Source: Eutreptiella sp. 'Long Island Sound 2002'
Taxonomy: Eukaryota > Euglenozoa > Euglenophyceae > Eutreptiales > Eutreptiaceae
Direction: 5' to 3'
DNA length: 64,000 nt
NCBI GenBank assembly: GCA_964036045.1
Contig: OZ038385.1
Location: 36,612,063 to 36,676,062, forward strand
In this document: one piece after another, positions 54,584 through 64,000 of the stretch
Numbering within the stretch: the stretch's first letter is position 1
How the letters are laid out: the number at the start of each line of letters is the position of its first letter
Notes under the pieces: model-generated
Database searches by the model: none
Told to the model about the DNA's origin: nothing
The model's input: the letters and a program-made list of their open reading frames with translations, nothing else
Made by a program: the position numbers and the translations under genes

Positions 54584-55483
54584 ATATATATGGGTGTTGG
54601 ACAAGGGGGGGGGGGTCTATTCGTTAAACTAGCAGGAACTTTTTGGTCCGGGCTGATTTTTCAGAAAAATGTTGTTCCGTAGGGGGGGTATGTTATACCT
54701 TTTCGAAATATCTAAGATAAAGGCTTTTCGGATATGTATGGGGTAGGGGGGGTAGGGGACCAATTTTTTGCGGAATTCAGGGCGGAAGTCGGACGCTTCC
54801 AGGATTTTGGGCCGTTTGCCTAGAACACAGAGGTTACCAATTGGGGTTTGGGAGAGAACCGGACATAGTACCAACATATCGTCACTACAACCAAAAACCA
54901 TGGAACGTATAATGATGTATTTTGATGTGCTGAGATCAAAAATGCACGACGAACGGTCCAACAAGGTGCTCAACTACAGCAACGGTCCATTTTCTCTCAC
55001 ATTCGTGTGTCCTAGTCTCGGTTATCGAAACTTGTCAGTACCAATCCATCAGTGCCTGTCGTGTTTCGTGCATTGCTTCAACATATTGTGGAGTTACAAG
55101 GAAACACCTAGATTTTCGAAATCGGCACATCAAGACGCATCAATTTACCCGCCGGCATTTTTTTTCCCGGCGAAACGATATGTTCAAGAAATTAAGGGCA
55201 CAAGGTAAGTACCCAGCAAACCAGCAAGCAGCCGGGCAGCTAGATTTACAGATTTCAGGCAGAAGCGCCCAACTTTCCCAAGCCGTACACCCTCGCCACC
55301 GTTTCAACAAGCAATAGGACCTCTTTTTTTGGATTCCCCACATTCAAAAGAGGGGGGGTATAGGCACCACCCAAAATGGCACCACACACAGGGCGTCCGA
55401 ACCGCATTTCTAGAAAATCGGCTGCAAGTTTAACAAACAGGGGGGTTTAGACCCCCCCCCCCCCGTCCAACACCCATATATAT
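54584..55483. mobile_element. Foldback element 1
   Basis: Ends are inverted: atatatgggtgttggac plus a G-run at 54,585-54,615, and a C-run plus gtccaacacccatatata at 55,451-55,482. The interior is also loosely self-complementary: ttgatgtgctgagatc near 54,922 against gaaatcggcacatcaa near 55,118. It has no ORF with recognisable function. It is flanked by AT dinucleotide runs, so a TA-type target is likely. Confidence 0.75.
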
Positions 55484-55488
55484 TTATA

Positions 55489-56359
55489 CATATGGGCGTT
55501 TGACCGGGGGGTGATAATGGCCATTTTGACGCAAAGTCGGAGTTTTTTTGGCCGTTTTTGTCATGATATTGGGGATATGTCGTATGGGATAAGGTAACCC
55601 CCCTATTTTGGACACGGAGAATCCAAAAATCAAGGTCCCATCTCCAAACGAGACAGTGGCTAGGCTAGGCGAAGTAGGGAAGTTGCCTGGTTTTCAGGAA
55701 AAACGCTGGTGTCCCTCAATAGCAGACCACAACCAACAACCGGCCGGGCCTACATCTCCAACGTATCATTTCGGTGCTGAAAAAATGGGGGATGTAAATT
55801 TGTGCATTTTGATTTGATGAATTCAAAAATGCAAGAGTTTAGCCTCAACAAGACGATATGTTGGAGAATCGGCCAACTTGGGTCAAAACAGTCACATTTT
55901 CCTCTCCCACTAAACTGGTTGTGATCAGCGTGGTAGTGGACATCACGGCGGTAGACGGGGAAATTCTCTAGCATATTGTCTTGTTGAGCCGAAACTCTTG
56001 CATTTTTGAATTCAGCACATCAAAATGCACAAATTTATATGCCCCCCCTTTTTTGTCATTGGAACGATATGTTAGCACCGGTCGGACCACCTTGAAAACT
56101 TTGCATGCAGTGTAGACCAAGGTTTACAAGCAGATGCCGAAACGCCCAAGATCGGCGGCCCAGGGCGAAAAAGTATGGTCACCTACCCCCCCATGACCCA
56201 TACCTTTCCGAAACGGCCTTTTCTTGGAGATCTCAAAAGTTATAACATACCCCTCCCCCCTCCGGAACGATATTTTTGAGAAAAACGGCGAGAACTGAAA
56301 AAACTCCGACTTTGCGTCGGAATCAGCCCCCCCCCCCCCCCCGGTCAAACGCCCACATA
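55489..56359. mobile_element. Foldback element 2
   Basis: Left end tatgggcgtttgaccggggg with gacgcaaagtcggagttttt near 55,530-55,553; right end is the complement (aaaactccgactttgcgtc near 56,300; ccggtcaaacgcccacata near 56,341-56,358). The centre is a long imperfect palindrome (gaattcaaaaatgcaagag near 55,819 against ctcttgcatttttgaattc near 55,994). Nearly the entire 870 bp could fold into one hairpin. Confidence 0.82.
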
Positions 56360-57275
56360 TATATAGGTGTTTGACGGGGTTTGCCATTTTGACGTTTGTC
56401 ATTTTGGGGGTTTTGACGCAAAGTGGGAGGTTTTTTGGCCGTTTTTTGATTTTCTCATGGATGTTGGTGGGGGTCTACTATTGAAAGCATGGGACCCCCC
56501 TATTTTGGACGTGGAGAATTCAAAAATCAAGGTTTCGGGTTGATTTGAAACAGTGGGGGCTTAGGGGTAAACCTCAAACTAGGGCGCTTTTGGCAAAAAT
56601 CTGCCTGTTGCTGCCTGTTTGGCACTTATCAAGGGCAACCCATCCTTGCTACCACCCTTGCTCCAACATGTGGTAAGATCATCAAGAAATGAAACGTGGT
56701 CACTTTATGCAGTTTGATGTGCTAAATTCAAATATGTAGGAATTATGGCCCAATGAAACGACATGTTAGAGAAATCGTCCGAATATTGACCCTTGGGCGT
56801 TTGCTACACGGGTACAGTTTAGAGTCAAACCAGTGCCACACACAACCTTACCGTAGTAAATTGACAATTTCTCTTCAATATCATTTCCTAGAGCCGCACC
56901 ACCTTCGTTTTTGGATTCAGCACATCAAACTACACAAAGTGACCACTTTTTGCTTTTAGATGAAGTGGGAACATGTTGGAGCAATGCCTATGGGAAGTTT
57001 TGGAGCATGCCGCACGCACACAGCTTAGCGGCAGAAAAACCCTGCAAGCCCTAAAACGCCGAAAAGTTCAGCTCCGGATCTGAAAAATATGGAATCCTAC
57101 CCCCCCTCAACCCTACCTTTCCGAAACGGCCTTTTCTTGGAGATTTCGAAAAGGTGTAACATCCCTCCCCCCCCCCCCGGAACGACATTTTTCAGAAACC
57201 GGTGAAAAACTGGAAAATCTCCCACTTTGCATCGGAATGACCCCCCCCCCCCCCAGTCACACGCCCATATATATA
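56360..57275. mobile_element. Foldback element 3
   Basis: Left end tataggtgtttgacggggt with gacgcaaagtgggaggttt near 56,413-56,431; right end ctcccactttgcatcgg near 57,219 and a C-run before cacacgcccatatata. The central arms pair (cagtttgatgtgctaaattc near 56,719 against attcagcacatcaaactac near 56,916). Same family as element 2, but well diverged from it. Confidence 0.8.
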
Positions 57276-58136
57276 TGTGTGTGTGTGTGTGTATGTATAT
57301 GGCACATGTTCGGCAATGTGCCCACCAGGGTGCAGGGTCAGAAGGTGGGCTCGGGGAGGGGTGTAGGGACCCCCAGCCCCTATTTTGGGGTCGGGAAACA
57401 CAAAAAACATGTTTTAGAAGTAAATTGCATGGTTATTAGTGGGTATTTGCCCCTTTAAAGGGCTGGTGATGGCTAAAAATAGGGTATGACATCACTACTA
57501 CTAGGATCTTAACCACAGAACTAAAAATAACCACTAAATCGTAAAAAAACCCACACCACCCCTATATACCGCCAACGACATAGGAATTTGAACTATTGAA
57601 TGTACTGTTGTCCATATATGATATATATGAGCGTTCTGCCTGGGGCGGGGAGGTCAAACAGGCCAAAATGTTGCGAAGAGAGGCAATTTTTCACCGATTT
57701 TGGATTTTTGTCCGAATATCATCACTCTCGCGCGGAAAGAATTGTCCCCCCCCCCCTATTTCGGACGTGCCAAATCCAAAAAAACAAGGGCATGGGGTGA
57801 CTGTGACGAGGGCCCAAAATAACTGCCCCCCCTTCCCCCATGTCACTAAGCAATGGCCTGTTGTCAACAGTGACATCATGTGATGAGGCACTGTCATTCA
57901 TGGCGGCCCAATGCGACGACAGCCTGACATGCAGACCATATGTTTACAAAGTGACATGTTGTGCCCGGTCTTTCAGACCGTGCTGTGCTTCTTTCTGACA
58001 CACCTTTTCTTGATCGGTTTCGGTAAAAGCTGCGGTGCACAGCCACATCATCCATTATCTGAAGGTGTTGGTATTGTCCTCACAATGCATCTTGTGAGGC
58101 TTCCCTCCCCACACCCATTTCTCACGCTTCTGACTG
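57276..58136. other. Region without a recognised gene
   Basis: Starts with a short (GT)n. Around 57,605-57,800 an AT-rich start and sequence such as gattttggatttttgtccg and ccccccccccctatttcgga resemble the interior of the foldback elements, so a partial fourth copy may exist. No gene seen. Confidence 0.4.
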
Positions 58137-58312
58137 CCCCTGTGCAGTCACATCTTACCCCTGCACAGTCACATACTACCCGAGTGCAGTCACGCACTGC
58201 CCCCGTGCAATCATGCACTGCCCCTGTGAGTGCAATCATGCACTGCCCCTGTGAGTGCAATCACGCACTGCCCCCGTGCAATAACGCACTGCCCCTGTGC
58301 AATCACGCACTA
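58137..58312. repeat. About 21-bp imperfect minisatellite
   Basis: Seven to eight copies of gtgcaatcacgcactgcccc-like units; the later ones include a gtgagtgcaatc extension. Confidence 0.85.
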
Positions 58313-58324
58313 AGACTTCCCCAG

Positions 58325-58531
58325 CAAACAGCATGAAGCCCAGGACAGACTGGGATATGTGGGCCAGCAGAAGCAAGTGGCCAAAACCACCAACACCAAG
58401 TACACCGACACCAACAAGGAGCCCCCTGGAGCGACGATGTTCCTCCTCAAGGGTTTGGCCCATGTTTTTGACGGCAGGTTGTATTTCGCATGCAACATCT
58501 GGGTTGCAAGGCAGTCCCTCGCCACTTCGAG
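58325..58531 (+). CDS. Candidate exon of an unknown gene
   Basis: Between a pyrimidine-rich acceptor (cttccccag) and a GT at 58,532 one frame reads as plausible coding sequence: KQHEAQDRLGYVGQQKQ, then PPGATMFLLKGLAHVFDGRL and YFACNIWVAR. Composition is unlike the surrounding repeats. I do not recognise a family. It might belong with the candidate exons at 61,478 and 61,701. Confidence 0.35.
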
Positions 58532-59190
58532 GTGCCAGAGCCCAAGTTGAAGGGAATGCCCTTGTCGGTACATGTGCGTGTAGCCTTCACATGGCAACTG
58601 TGTCAATGAAAAGTCTGTAGTGCAAAACGCCAGATGAACAGCCTGCAATCAGTTGAATGTGTTCAATGTGCGAGAGCCGTACCCTGGTACCAAACTACCT
58701 GGAATCCCCCAAAGATGCTGGGCGACAGGGTGGCAGTTTGGTTCCGAGTCTGGCCTTATGCCCCATACTTCTGCTGTTTCATTTCAGCCCAGGGGGAGGG
58801 GGAAAATGGGACTGACACAACACACCTTCCCCTCCCCCCGGGACCCCTCTTTCTCTCCCCTCTCACCCCACTCCTTTCCTTTAAGGGGTATGTGTGCGTC
58901 TGCGGCACCTGCACCGCCTGAAGGGGTTTGTTCCCATGAAAAAAAAAGAAGAAGAAGCTCGCGCCTGCCAATATCTGTGTTGATTGTGGTCCCCATCCAT
59001 GCCCAATGTAAGCAATCAACATACCGCTGTTATGACTACCTGCTCGCCCAATGAACCGTACAAAGGTCAGGTGAGCTTACACGCAAGGTTGATACCATGT
59101 TCCCAGATTGCAGCATAAGTATGGACACTCTTGCACAGAGAATCGCTGCCCTCGCTTTAGACACAGGCCAATATGGAACAACTCCCCCCA

Positions 59191-59572
59191 CCCCTTGTAT
59201 AAGCTGCGCCCTTGTCCAAGCTACAGTAGGTGTAGGGACCGTATTAATTTGGGACCTAATTTTAATTCGGTACCAAACGTAGTGCAGCCGCATAAGGCAT
59301 GGGTTTGGTGACGGATTTGCAAGTCACATAGAGTCATGGACACATTTGTTGTGAGTGTTTGCCATTTGAACCCAGATAGCTCTGATTTTTGGGATGTTTG
59401 TGCATTATATGCCCCTTTCTTGCACTGGCTCACCATGCAATCCTCTCTTTTTGAATCTGGGTGCCCGGTGTTGGTAGTTGTATGTGTCGCGCGCAAGCTA
59501 CGCCCGTGTCCAAGCTACAGTAGGCGTAGGGACCGTATTAATTTGGGACTTTGGCATAGCTTATACAAGGGG
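59191..59572. mobile_element. Small MITE-like element
   Basis: Perfect 15-bp inverted ends, CCCCTTGTATAAGCT at 59,191-59,205 and AGCTTATACAAGGGG at 59,558-59,572, each continued by a C- or G-run. Inside, a ~42-bp segment (gtccaagctacagtaggtg...) occurs twice in the same orientation, at about 59,214-59,255 and 59,508-59,549. No ORF of note. Confidence 0.7.
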
Positions 59573-60087
59573 GGGGGGGGGGTAATGGGGCGGGGGTGCT
59601 GCTGTAGACCTCCAAGCAACCAAGTGTTTGGAGCTGAGGTTTCCAGTGCTTTGCTCTAGTGTGCGGGGGCCTCTCCTTCTTCCCCTCGACCTTGCGGCCA
59701 GCCTGCTGTCCTGGTCATGGTAACGTCGGTTATTGGATTCCATAATCTAATATTTCCCTTAAAAATTGTGTCCAGCTGCAGGTTGTCTGTGGTTTGTTGG
59801 TTTCATGAAATGGTTTCATCGCCTCCCCTCCCCTCTCCCAAGCCACCGTGTGTTGACGTTGGGAAAGTGTCAAATCGCCCTGTTGTCAGATCAAGCCCAG
59901 GTGCAGACACCACCATCCCTTTTCTGGGGTCGTTCACGTAGCATACCCCAAGTTATGATATTGGATGTGTTACCCTGTGTAAAATCCTTATCTTGCACGA
60001 CAAAGATTTTTTGAGCCCTGTATCCCCCCGCAACTGGATACCACGTTTTAGGGGGGTGGGGGATGGGGTGGGGTCAAAAGTTTGTGC

Positions 60088-60212
60088 TTCAAAGGATTTG
60101 AACCAGGGCTGGCTAAAACAGCTGATGGGCTCACCAACCGGCAGTCGACGCCCGGAATTTGAACTGACACTCGGCGATATGTTGACCAACTGTTTGTCCA
60201 CTCGGCCACTGA
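60088..60212 (-). repeat. tRNA-like (Pol III box) SINE candidate
   Basis: On the minus strand TGGCCGAGTGG (60,197-60,207) matches the A-box consensus and GTTCAAATTC (about 60,154-60,164) a B box at tRNA-like spacing; a second B-box-like GGTTCAAATCC lies at about 60,092-60,102. The T-arm and anticodon arm do not pair well, so it is not a working tRNA. A tRNA(Ser/Leu)-derived SINE head is the likely reading. Confidence 0.5.
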
Positions 60213-60284
60213 TCATTCATGCTGCAACTTTGTTCCCCACTGCTTGTAGGTGTAGGCTGCCACCAAAAAAAGCTGTGTGTTTCT

Positions 60285-60370
60285 GCTTTCCTGCCTGCCT
60301 GCCTGCCTGTCTGCCTGCCTGCCTGCCTGTCTGCCTGCTTGCCTCACTGACTGACTGATTGGCTGACTGT
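60285..60370. repeat. (CTGC)n / (CTGA)n microsatellite
   Basis: Imperfect tgcctgcctgtctgcc repeats changing into gactgactgattggctg. Confidence 0.92.
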
Positions 60371-61134
60371 CAGCCTAACTGACTGACTCTAGTCTCTCTT
60401 CGAGGTGCCTTGCCGAAGGCAATAGAACTTAATAAAGGAGATTCTGCTTTGGGCACGGCAAACCAGTCCTCGCCCTGTTTGCCTCCACTGCGAACGTCAG
60501 AGGTGGCCTCACCTCTGACAGATGTTGGCAGACCAAGTGGGAAGGCCTGAAACCCAGCAACCTTTGACGGCCTGATGGGTGACTCACCAAAGTCCCACAC
60601 AAGAATTTCACTGGTGTTTGCGGTTGAGAGGCATGGTGCTGGGTGCTGGACGGATTCCAGACGGTGACCACCCCGCGGTCACTACACCCAATGCCAGCAA
60701 GCCATCAAATCTGCAGGCCTGGCGTCAAGTTTAGGCCCTGGGTCCCAAGAGTCAGATTACTGTCCTTATGGGGATACACAAAATACGCACCACAACACAT
60801 CACAGGGGCCACAGAAACACTCTGTGGTATGTTAAGGCATAAAAGTCATCACACAGGGACAATCGGGAAACTTCAACTGAAGGCTGGGTGGGCAAAATAG
60901 AGCTGCATGTGCCGGTGATGTGCCACAGCCTGTGCATTCATTGTGTGTGTTTGAAGCGGCCGGAAGCAACACAATGTGCATACACATGTTTATTTGGGGA
61001 AGCAGCCCATGGACACGTTGTGAGCTTTTATAACGTACCATGCTCAGCAGTTTGGGTGCATTCAAGCACCGTGCCTCAGGATTTCAGAACAGTGCATTTG
61101 ATGCATGTCCCCTCATGTGTCACCCCAGCCTATG
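60371..61134. other. Region without a recognised gene
   Basis: No firm feature. Short ORFs on both strands show no recognisable domain. The part at 60,400-60,680 next to the tRNA-like segment could be the body of the SINE candidate. Confidence 0.4.
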
Positions 61135-61175
61135 TGTGCGTGTGTGCATGTGTGTGTGTGTGTGTGTGTGTGTGC
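61135..61175. repeat. (TG)n microsatellite
   Basis: Short TG tract within tgtgcgtgtgtgcatgtgtg. Confidence 0.9.
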
Positions 61176-61477
61176 TGTGTCTTTACATCGTGTGTGTGCT
61201 GTCTATGTGTTGCTGTGTTGGGTCCTAGCTTACGCTGTAGTTTGCGCTGCAGGACCTGAAGATAGCTCTGATAGAAGTGCTCCAAGTGTACACTGACTGT
61301 TGGTACAGTACTGTATGGTATACTACAAGCGTGTGTGTACAGCTGTTGGCACATTCATGTGGCCACTTAGCAGTTAGATTTTGGCACTGCAAAGTCTTCG
61401 ATTTTACCTCCGGACAGTACCATTGTCTCTGGACATTACCAGGCGTTTTCATGCTTTTATGCTGTTTTTTCTTGCAG

Positions 61478-61501
61478 CCCGAAGAGGCAGCCCCCTCACA
61501 G
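61478..61501 (+). CDS. Candidate 24-nt micro-exon
   Basis: Lies between a strong acceptor (gttttttcttgcag) and a GTACCC donor, encodes PEEAAPSQ in phase 0 and would splice in frame to 61,701. It is very short, so this rests on the splice signals alone. Confidence 0.25.
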
Positions 61502-61700
61502 GTACCCCCCAGGACGTTACATTTAGCCTGTTCTGGTACTGCACCAATGACTGCAAAAGGAGGTGCATGGTGGTCCAACCTGTGGACCTTGTTTGCAGTA
61601 GGTGAAGGAATGGTCCCTTCAACAGGCTTGTGTGTGTAGGGGGGGGGGGTACAGAGGGGACAGTGCACAGGGCCTGTTTCATGCTGTTTCTTGCCTGCAG

Positions 61701-61823
61701 GGGTGGACACGATACGTGGACCGCCCCACCAGCCGGTGCCTCCTGGTGATGACTCTGTTGTACTGCAGAAAGGCGCCTAGCCGCATGCTTTCCAACTCCT
61801 TCTTCTACTTGCTTACGGCCTGA
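61701..61823 (+). CDS. Candidate last exon of an unknown gene
   Basis: After the acceptor gtttcttgcctgcag the frame reads GWTRYVDRPTSRCLLVMTLL and continues to FFYLLTA with TGA at 61,821-61,823. The phase agrees with the micro-exon at 61,478. Hydrophobic and aromatic residues near the end suggest a membrane-associated C terminus, but no family is recognised. Confidence 0.35.
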   Translation, partial: GWTRYVDRPTSRCLLVMTLLYCRKAPSRMLSNSFFYLLTA

Positions 61824-63306
61824 CGAGATTCGTTAGCGACCAGTGCAGTGCTCTGTTTGTCACGCCTGTTCGTGTCGCGTCAATCGTGTGTGGGGGGGGG
61901 GGGGGCTGGTTATTTGGGCGCTTTGTGCCGTCCGCGCGCGCGTGTGTGTTTGTACCCCCCCCCCCCCTGCAAGCTCCCACCCTGACAAAAAGGGGGGTAT
62001 TTTGAAAAGATAGCTAAGTTTTGAAGGAAAATTGGGCATAGGCTCCCCCAACATGGGCCTTGCCTCTTGACATGAGTCACATAGCTGCATCGGTGGCCAC
62101 CCTACATGTCATGTCATGTCATGTCAACCAAGGGGTGGCCCGGTTGGGTTTACTCACGTTACTCACCGACCCCACTGAACAAACTCTACCAGGAGGTAGC
62201 CCTCCCGGGCTTAGGTACGTTACTCGCTGTGCACGGCGTGTGAATGCACAGGAAAACACGAGCGCAACGACAGTTTTAAACAACTCTAAGTGCTTTAAAC
62301 AGCCCTATTCCCCTTACTGCATTTTATTGTATATGCATGCCATTTTTTCCTTTTTGAAGCTGTGCAGAACATAGTAGGTGTGAAGACAAACACCAGGCGC
62401 AACGAACAATGAAGCTTACCGTGTTAAAACAACCCTACGCTCAACAACAACACGCAATGTGCACCTCACGAGAAACCTGTGACAAAGGGAAGCAGAGAGT
62501 AAGGGAGCGGGGAGAAAGAAACAACAACGAACAACAAAGCGGATTTAGCACATGTATCACGAGCACGGCGCCCTACTTTACCATCCGCGCACAAGCCGTG
62601 TGCCATTGGTTCGTCATAGGTTGCATTCTTTGATTGGTTCTATAGAGCAGGTGAAGAAATGAGCGCACCCCCACAAGACACAGCGGTGACAACCTTACCG
62701 TTTTAACGACACGAGCAACGCGGAAGCAGTGCATGAGTGTGCAATATCACAACCATACCCGCGCAGCGGGCCACTTTCGCGGACCCGCTGCATTCTGTCT
62801 TTTGTTGTTCTTAGGCGGCTCAAGTTGCAGGGTCAAAATCTGCCCAAAAGTGCCTCTCCGCGGCACTCTGAAAAAATAGTTTTTATGGGGGACCCGAAAA
62901 CACAAGAACCAAAAATCCAGCCAAAATCAATTAATTGGACCATTTGCATTTATTTTCAAGAAAACTGACTTCCCGGAAAATAATTTATCTCCCTAAAAAT
63001 GCACTACTTTTTTCGGAAAACCATGACTTTTTCTTTCTTCCACCACTTATGCTTTCCTATGAAAATACCCATGAGCTTTCAATCCTTTCCAAAACCAGTT
63101 TTTGAAAACCATGTTGCACGCAGCACCACAAGAAGCATTTTTTGGCACCCTTCTTTGCGCGAGGCCTCGCGCAAACACCAGCACAACACCGCAATAAAAT
63201 ACATCACAGGGAAAAATGTGCCGCACAAGGTGACAGCAAAAAGGTCGTCGAAGAGGAATACATAGCGCGAGCCCTCGCGCATAATATATCAGAACAAACG
63301 AAGAAA
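61824..63306. other. Intergenic region
   Basis: Contains G/C runs near 61,893 and 61,957, a short catgtcatgtcatgtc repeat near 62,108 and an AT-rich stretch at 62,930-63,070. A short inverted gcgcgaggcctcgcgc palindrome at about 63,158-63,173 and gcgcgagccctcgcgc at 63,265-63,281 lie downstream of the right-edge gene, possibly in its 3' UTR or terminator region. No gene seen. Confidence 0.4.
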
Positions 63307-64000
63307 TTACTTTTTCTTCGGAACAACTTGCATCTTAGAACCCATAGCCTTAGCAACGGACTTCTTACCCTTTGGCGGTGGCTTTGCGGGCTCGCCTCTT
63401 GGTTGGGACTGACGAGCTAGCTGCTTGAATGGAGCTCTAGCCCCGGTTTCCTCGGGCCTCGGTTTCGCTGCCGCTTTCTTCGCTGTCTTGCCTTGGGAGA
63501 CCTGCGCTTCCTCCTCCTCTTCTTCCTCGCTCTCCTCCTCTTCATCCCCATTGCTCTCGTCGATTCTTCACCAGTACCCGACTTCGCTGCCTGAGGCTTG
63601 GAAGCAGTCTTCTTCTTCTTCGGGGCAGGTTCCTCACCAGTTGACTTCCGCTTTGCTGCAGGGGCCTGTGCTTCTGCAGCTTGACCCTTCTGAACAATCT
63701 CTTCCTCCTTCGGCGTCAATGCATCAGAACCAAACTTGTCATCGCGAACCCAAAGGGGAATACCACGGTTCGTCCAGTTGGCTTGCTGGTCCCAATCACC
63801 AGACTCGTCCAGTTTCGACCCTTGTGTCAAGACGTGGTTCAACTCATTCTGCACTCTGTTGACCCAATCGGAGAGACTGTCGGTGGAGACACCAAGAAGG
63901 TACATGCGAGAATCCGGCTCGATTGCAGCAATCTTGCACACTAGGTCTGGCTGATGATCAATGAACACAAACGAAGGCTTGAAGCCCTTATCGTCCTTCA
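63307..64000 (-). CDS. Unrecognised gene, 3' part: charged Lys/Glu-rich protein
   Basis: The gene enters from the right edge. Its frame reads KDDKGFKPSFVFIDHQPDL, LLGVSTDSLSDWVNRVQNEL, WTNRGIPLWVRDDKFGSD and then a Lys/Ala/Pro linker (KRKSTGEEPAPKKKKTASKP). After AKSGTGEE two frames are open. One runs as Arg-rich sequence to TAG at 63,417. The other gives an acidic run (SNGDEEEESEEEEEEEAQV) and a basic tail ending KAMGSKMQVVPKKK with TAA at 63,307-63,309, which looks more like protein. So there is a frameshift, sequencing error or unseen splice near 63,560. The alternation of acidic and basic low-complexity segments suggests a nuclear or nucleic-acid-binding protein (inference); no domain recognised. 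Confidence 0.6.

Overview
The window is nuclear DNA of a eukaryote, most likely a protist or microalga that I cannot place further. The evidence is a class III nucleotide cyclase gene split by GT-AG introns, a non-LTR retrotransposon (LINE), tyrosine-recombinase (DIRS-type) retrotransposons, foldback and MITE-like elements, and very large satellites. Nothing looks prokaryotic: there are no operons, and the long ORFs mostly lie in satellites or retroelements.

Layout. 1-15,341: a 45/42-bp satellite with higher-order structure. 15,538-21,320 (+): the 3' part of an adenylyl-cyclase-like gene, five exons recognised; the satellite may lie in an upstream intron or just upstream of the gene. 21,646-23,990: a (CATA)n tract, the first copy of an ~0.9-kb GC-rich repeat ('Y') and GC-rich DNA without a gene. 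24,013-29,520: a 26/23-bp GC-rich satellite. 29,521-33,496: unassigned DNA, two copies of a ~130-bp repeat ('X'), more (CATA)n, Y copy 2 and a 50-bp minisatellite. 33,497-52,370 (-): a 5'-truncated LINE copy (B), then a longer LINE copy (A) split by a 9.0-kb DIRS composite at 38,210-47,220. 52,400-54,280: no gene seen. 54,281-57,275: a (CATA)n tract, then three foldback elements in tandem. 57,276-63,300: minisatellites, a small MITE, a tRNA-like SINE candidate and weak signs of a multi-exon gene (+). 63,307-64,000 (-): the 3' part of an unrecognised gene for a charged, Lys/Glu-rich protein.

How it fits together. Only the cyclase and the right-edge gene look like host genes. The rest is layered: LINE copies end in (CATA)n tracts, X and Y also abut such tracts, and a DIRS pair sits inside LINE A so that removing it precisely rejoins the LINE reading frame. 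The DIRS composite is two copies in inverted orientation with complementary damage: the plus copy keeps an intact gag-like ORF but a broken recombinase, the minus copy an intact recombinase but a broken gag. LINE and DIRS frames carry several in-frame TAG and TGA codons, which most simply means decay but leaves a question about the genetic code. Coordinates of repeat edges are hand-read and may be off by a few bases.
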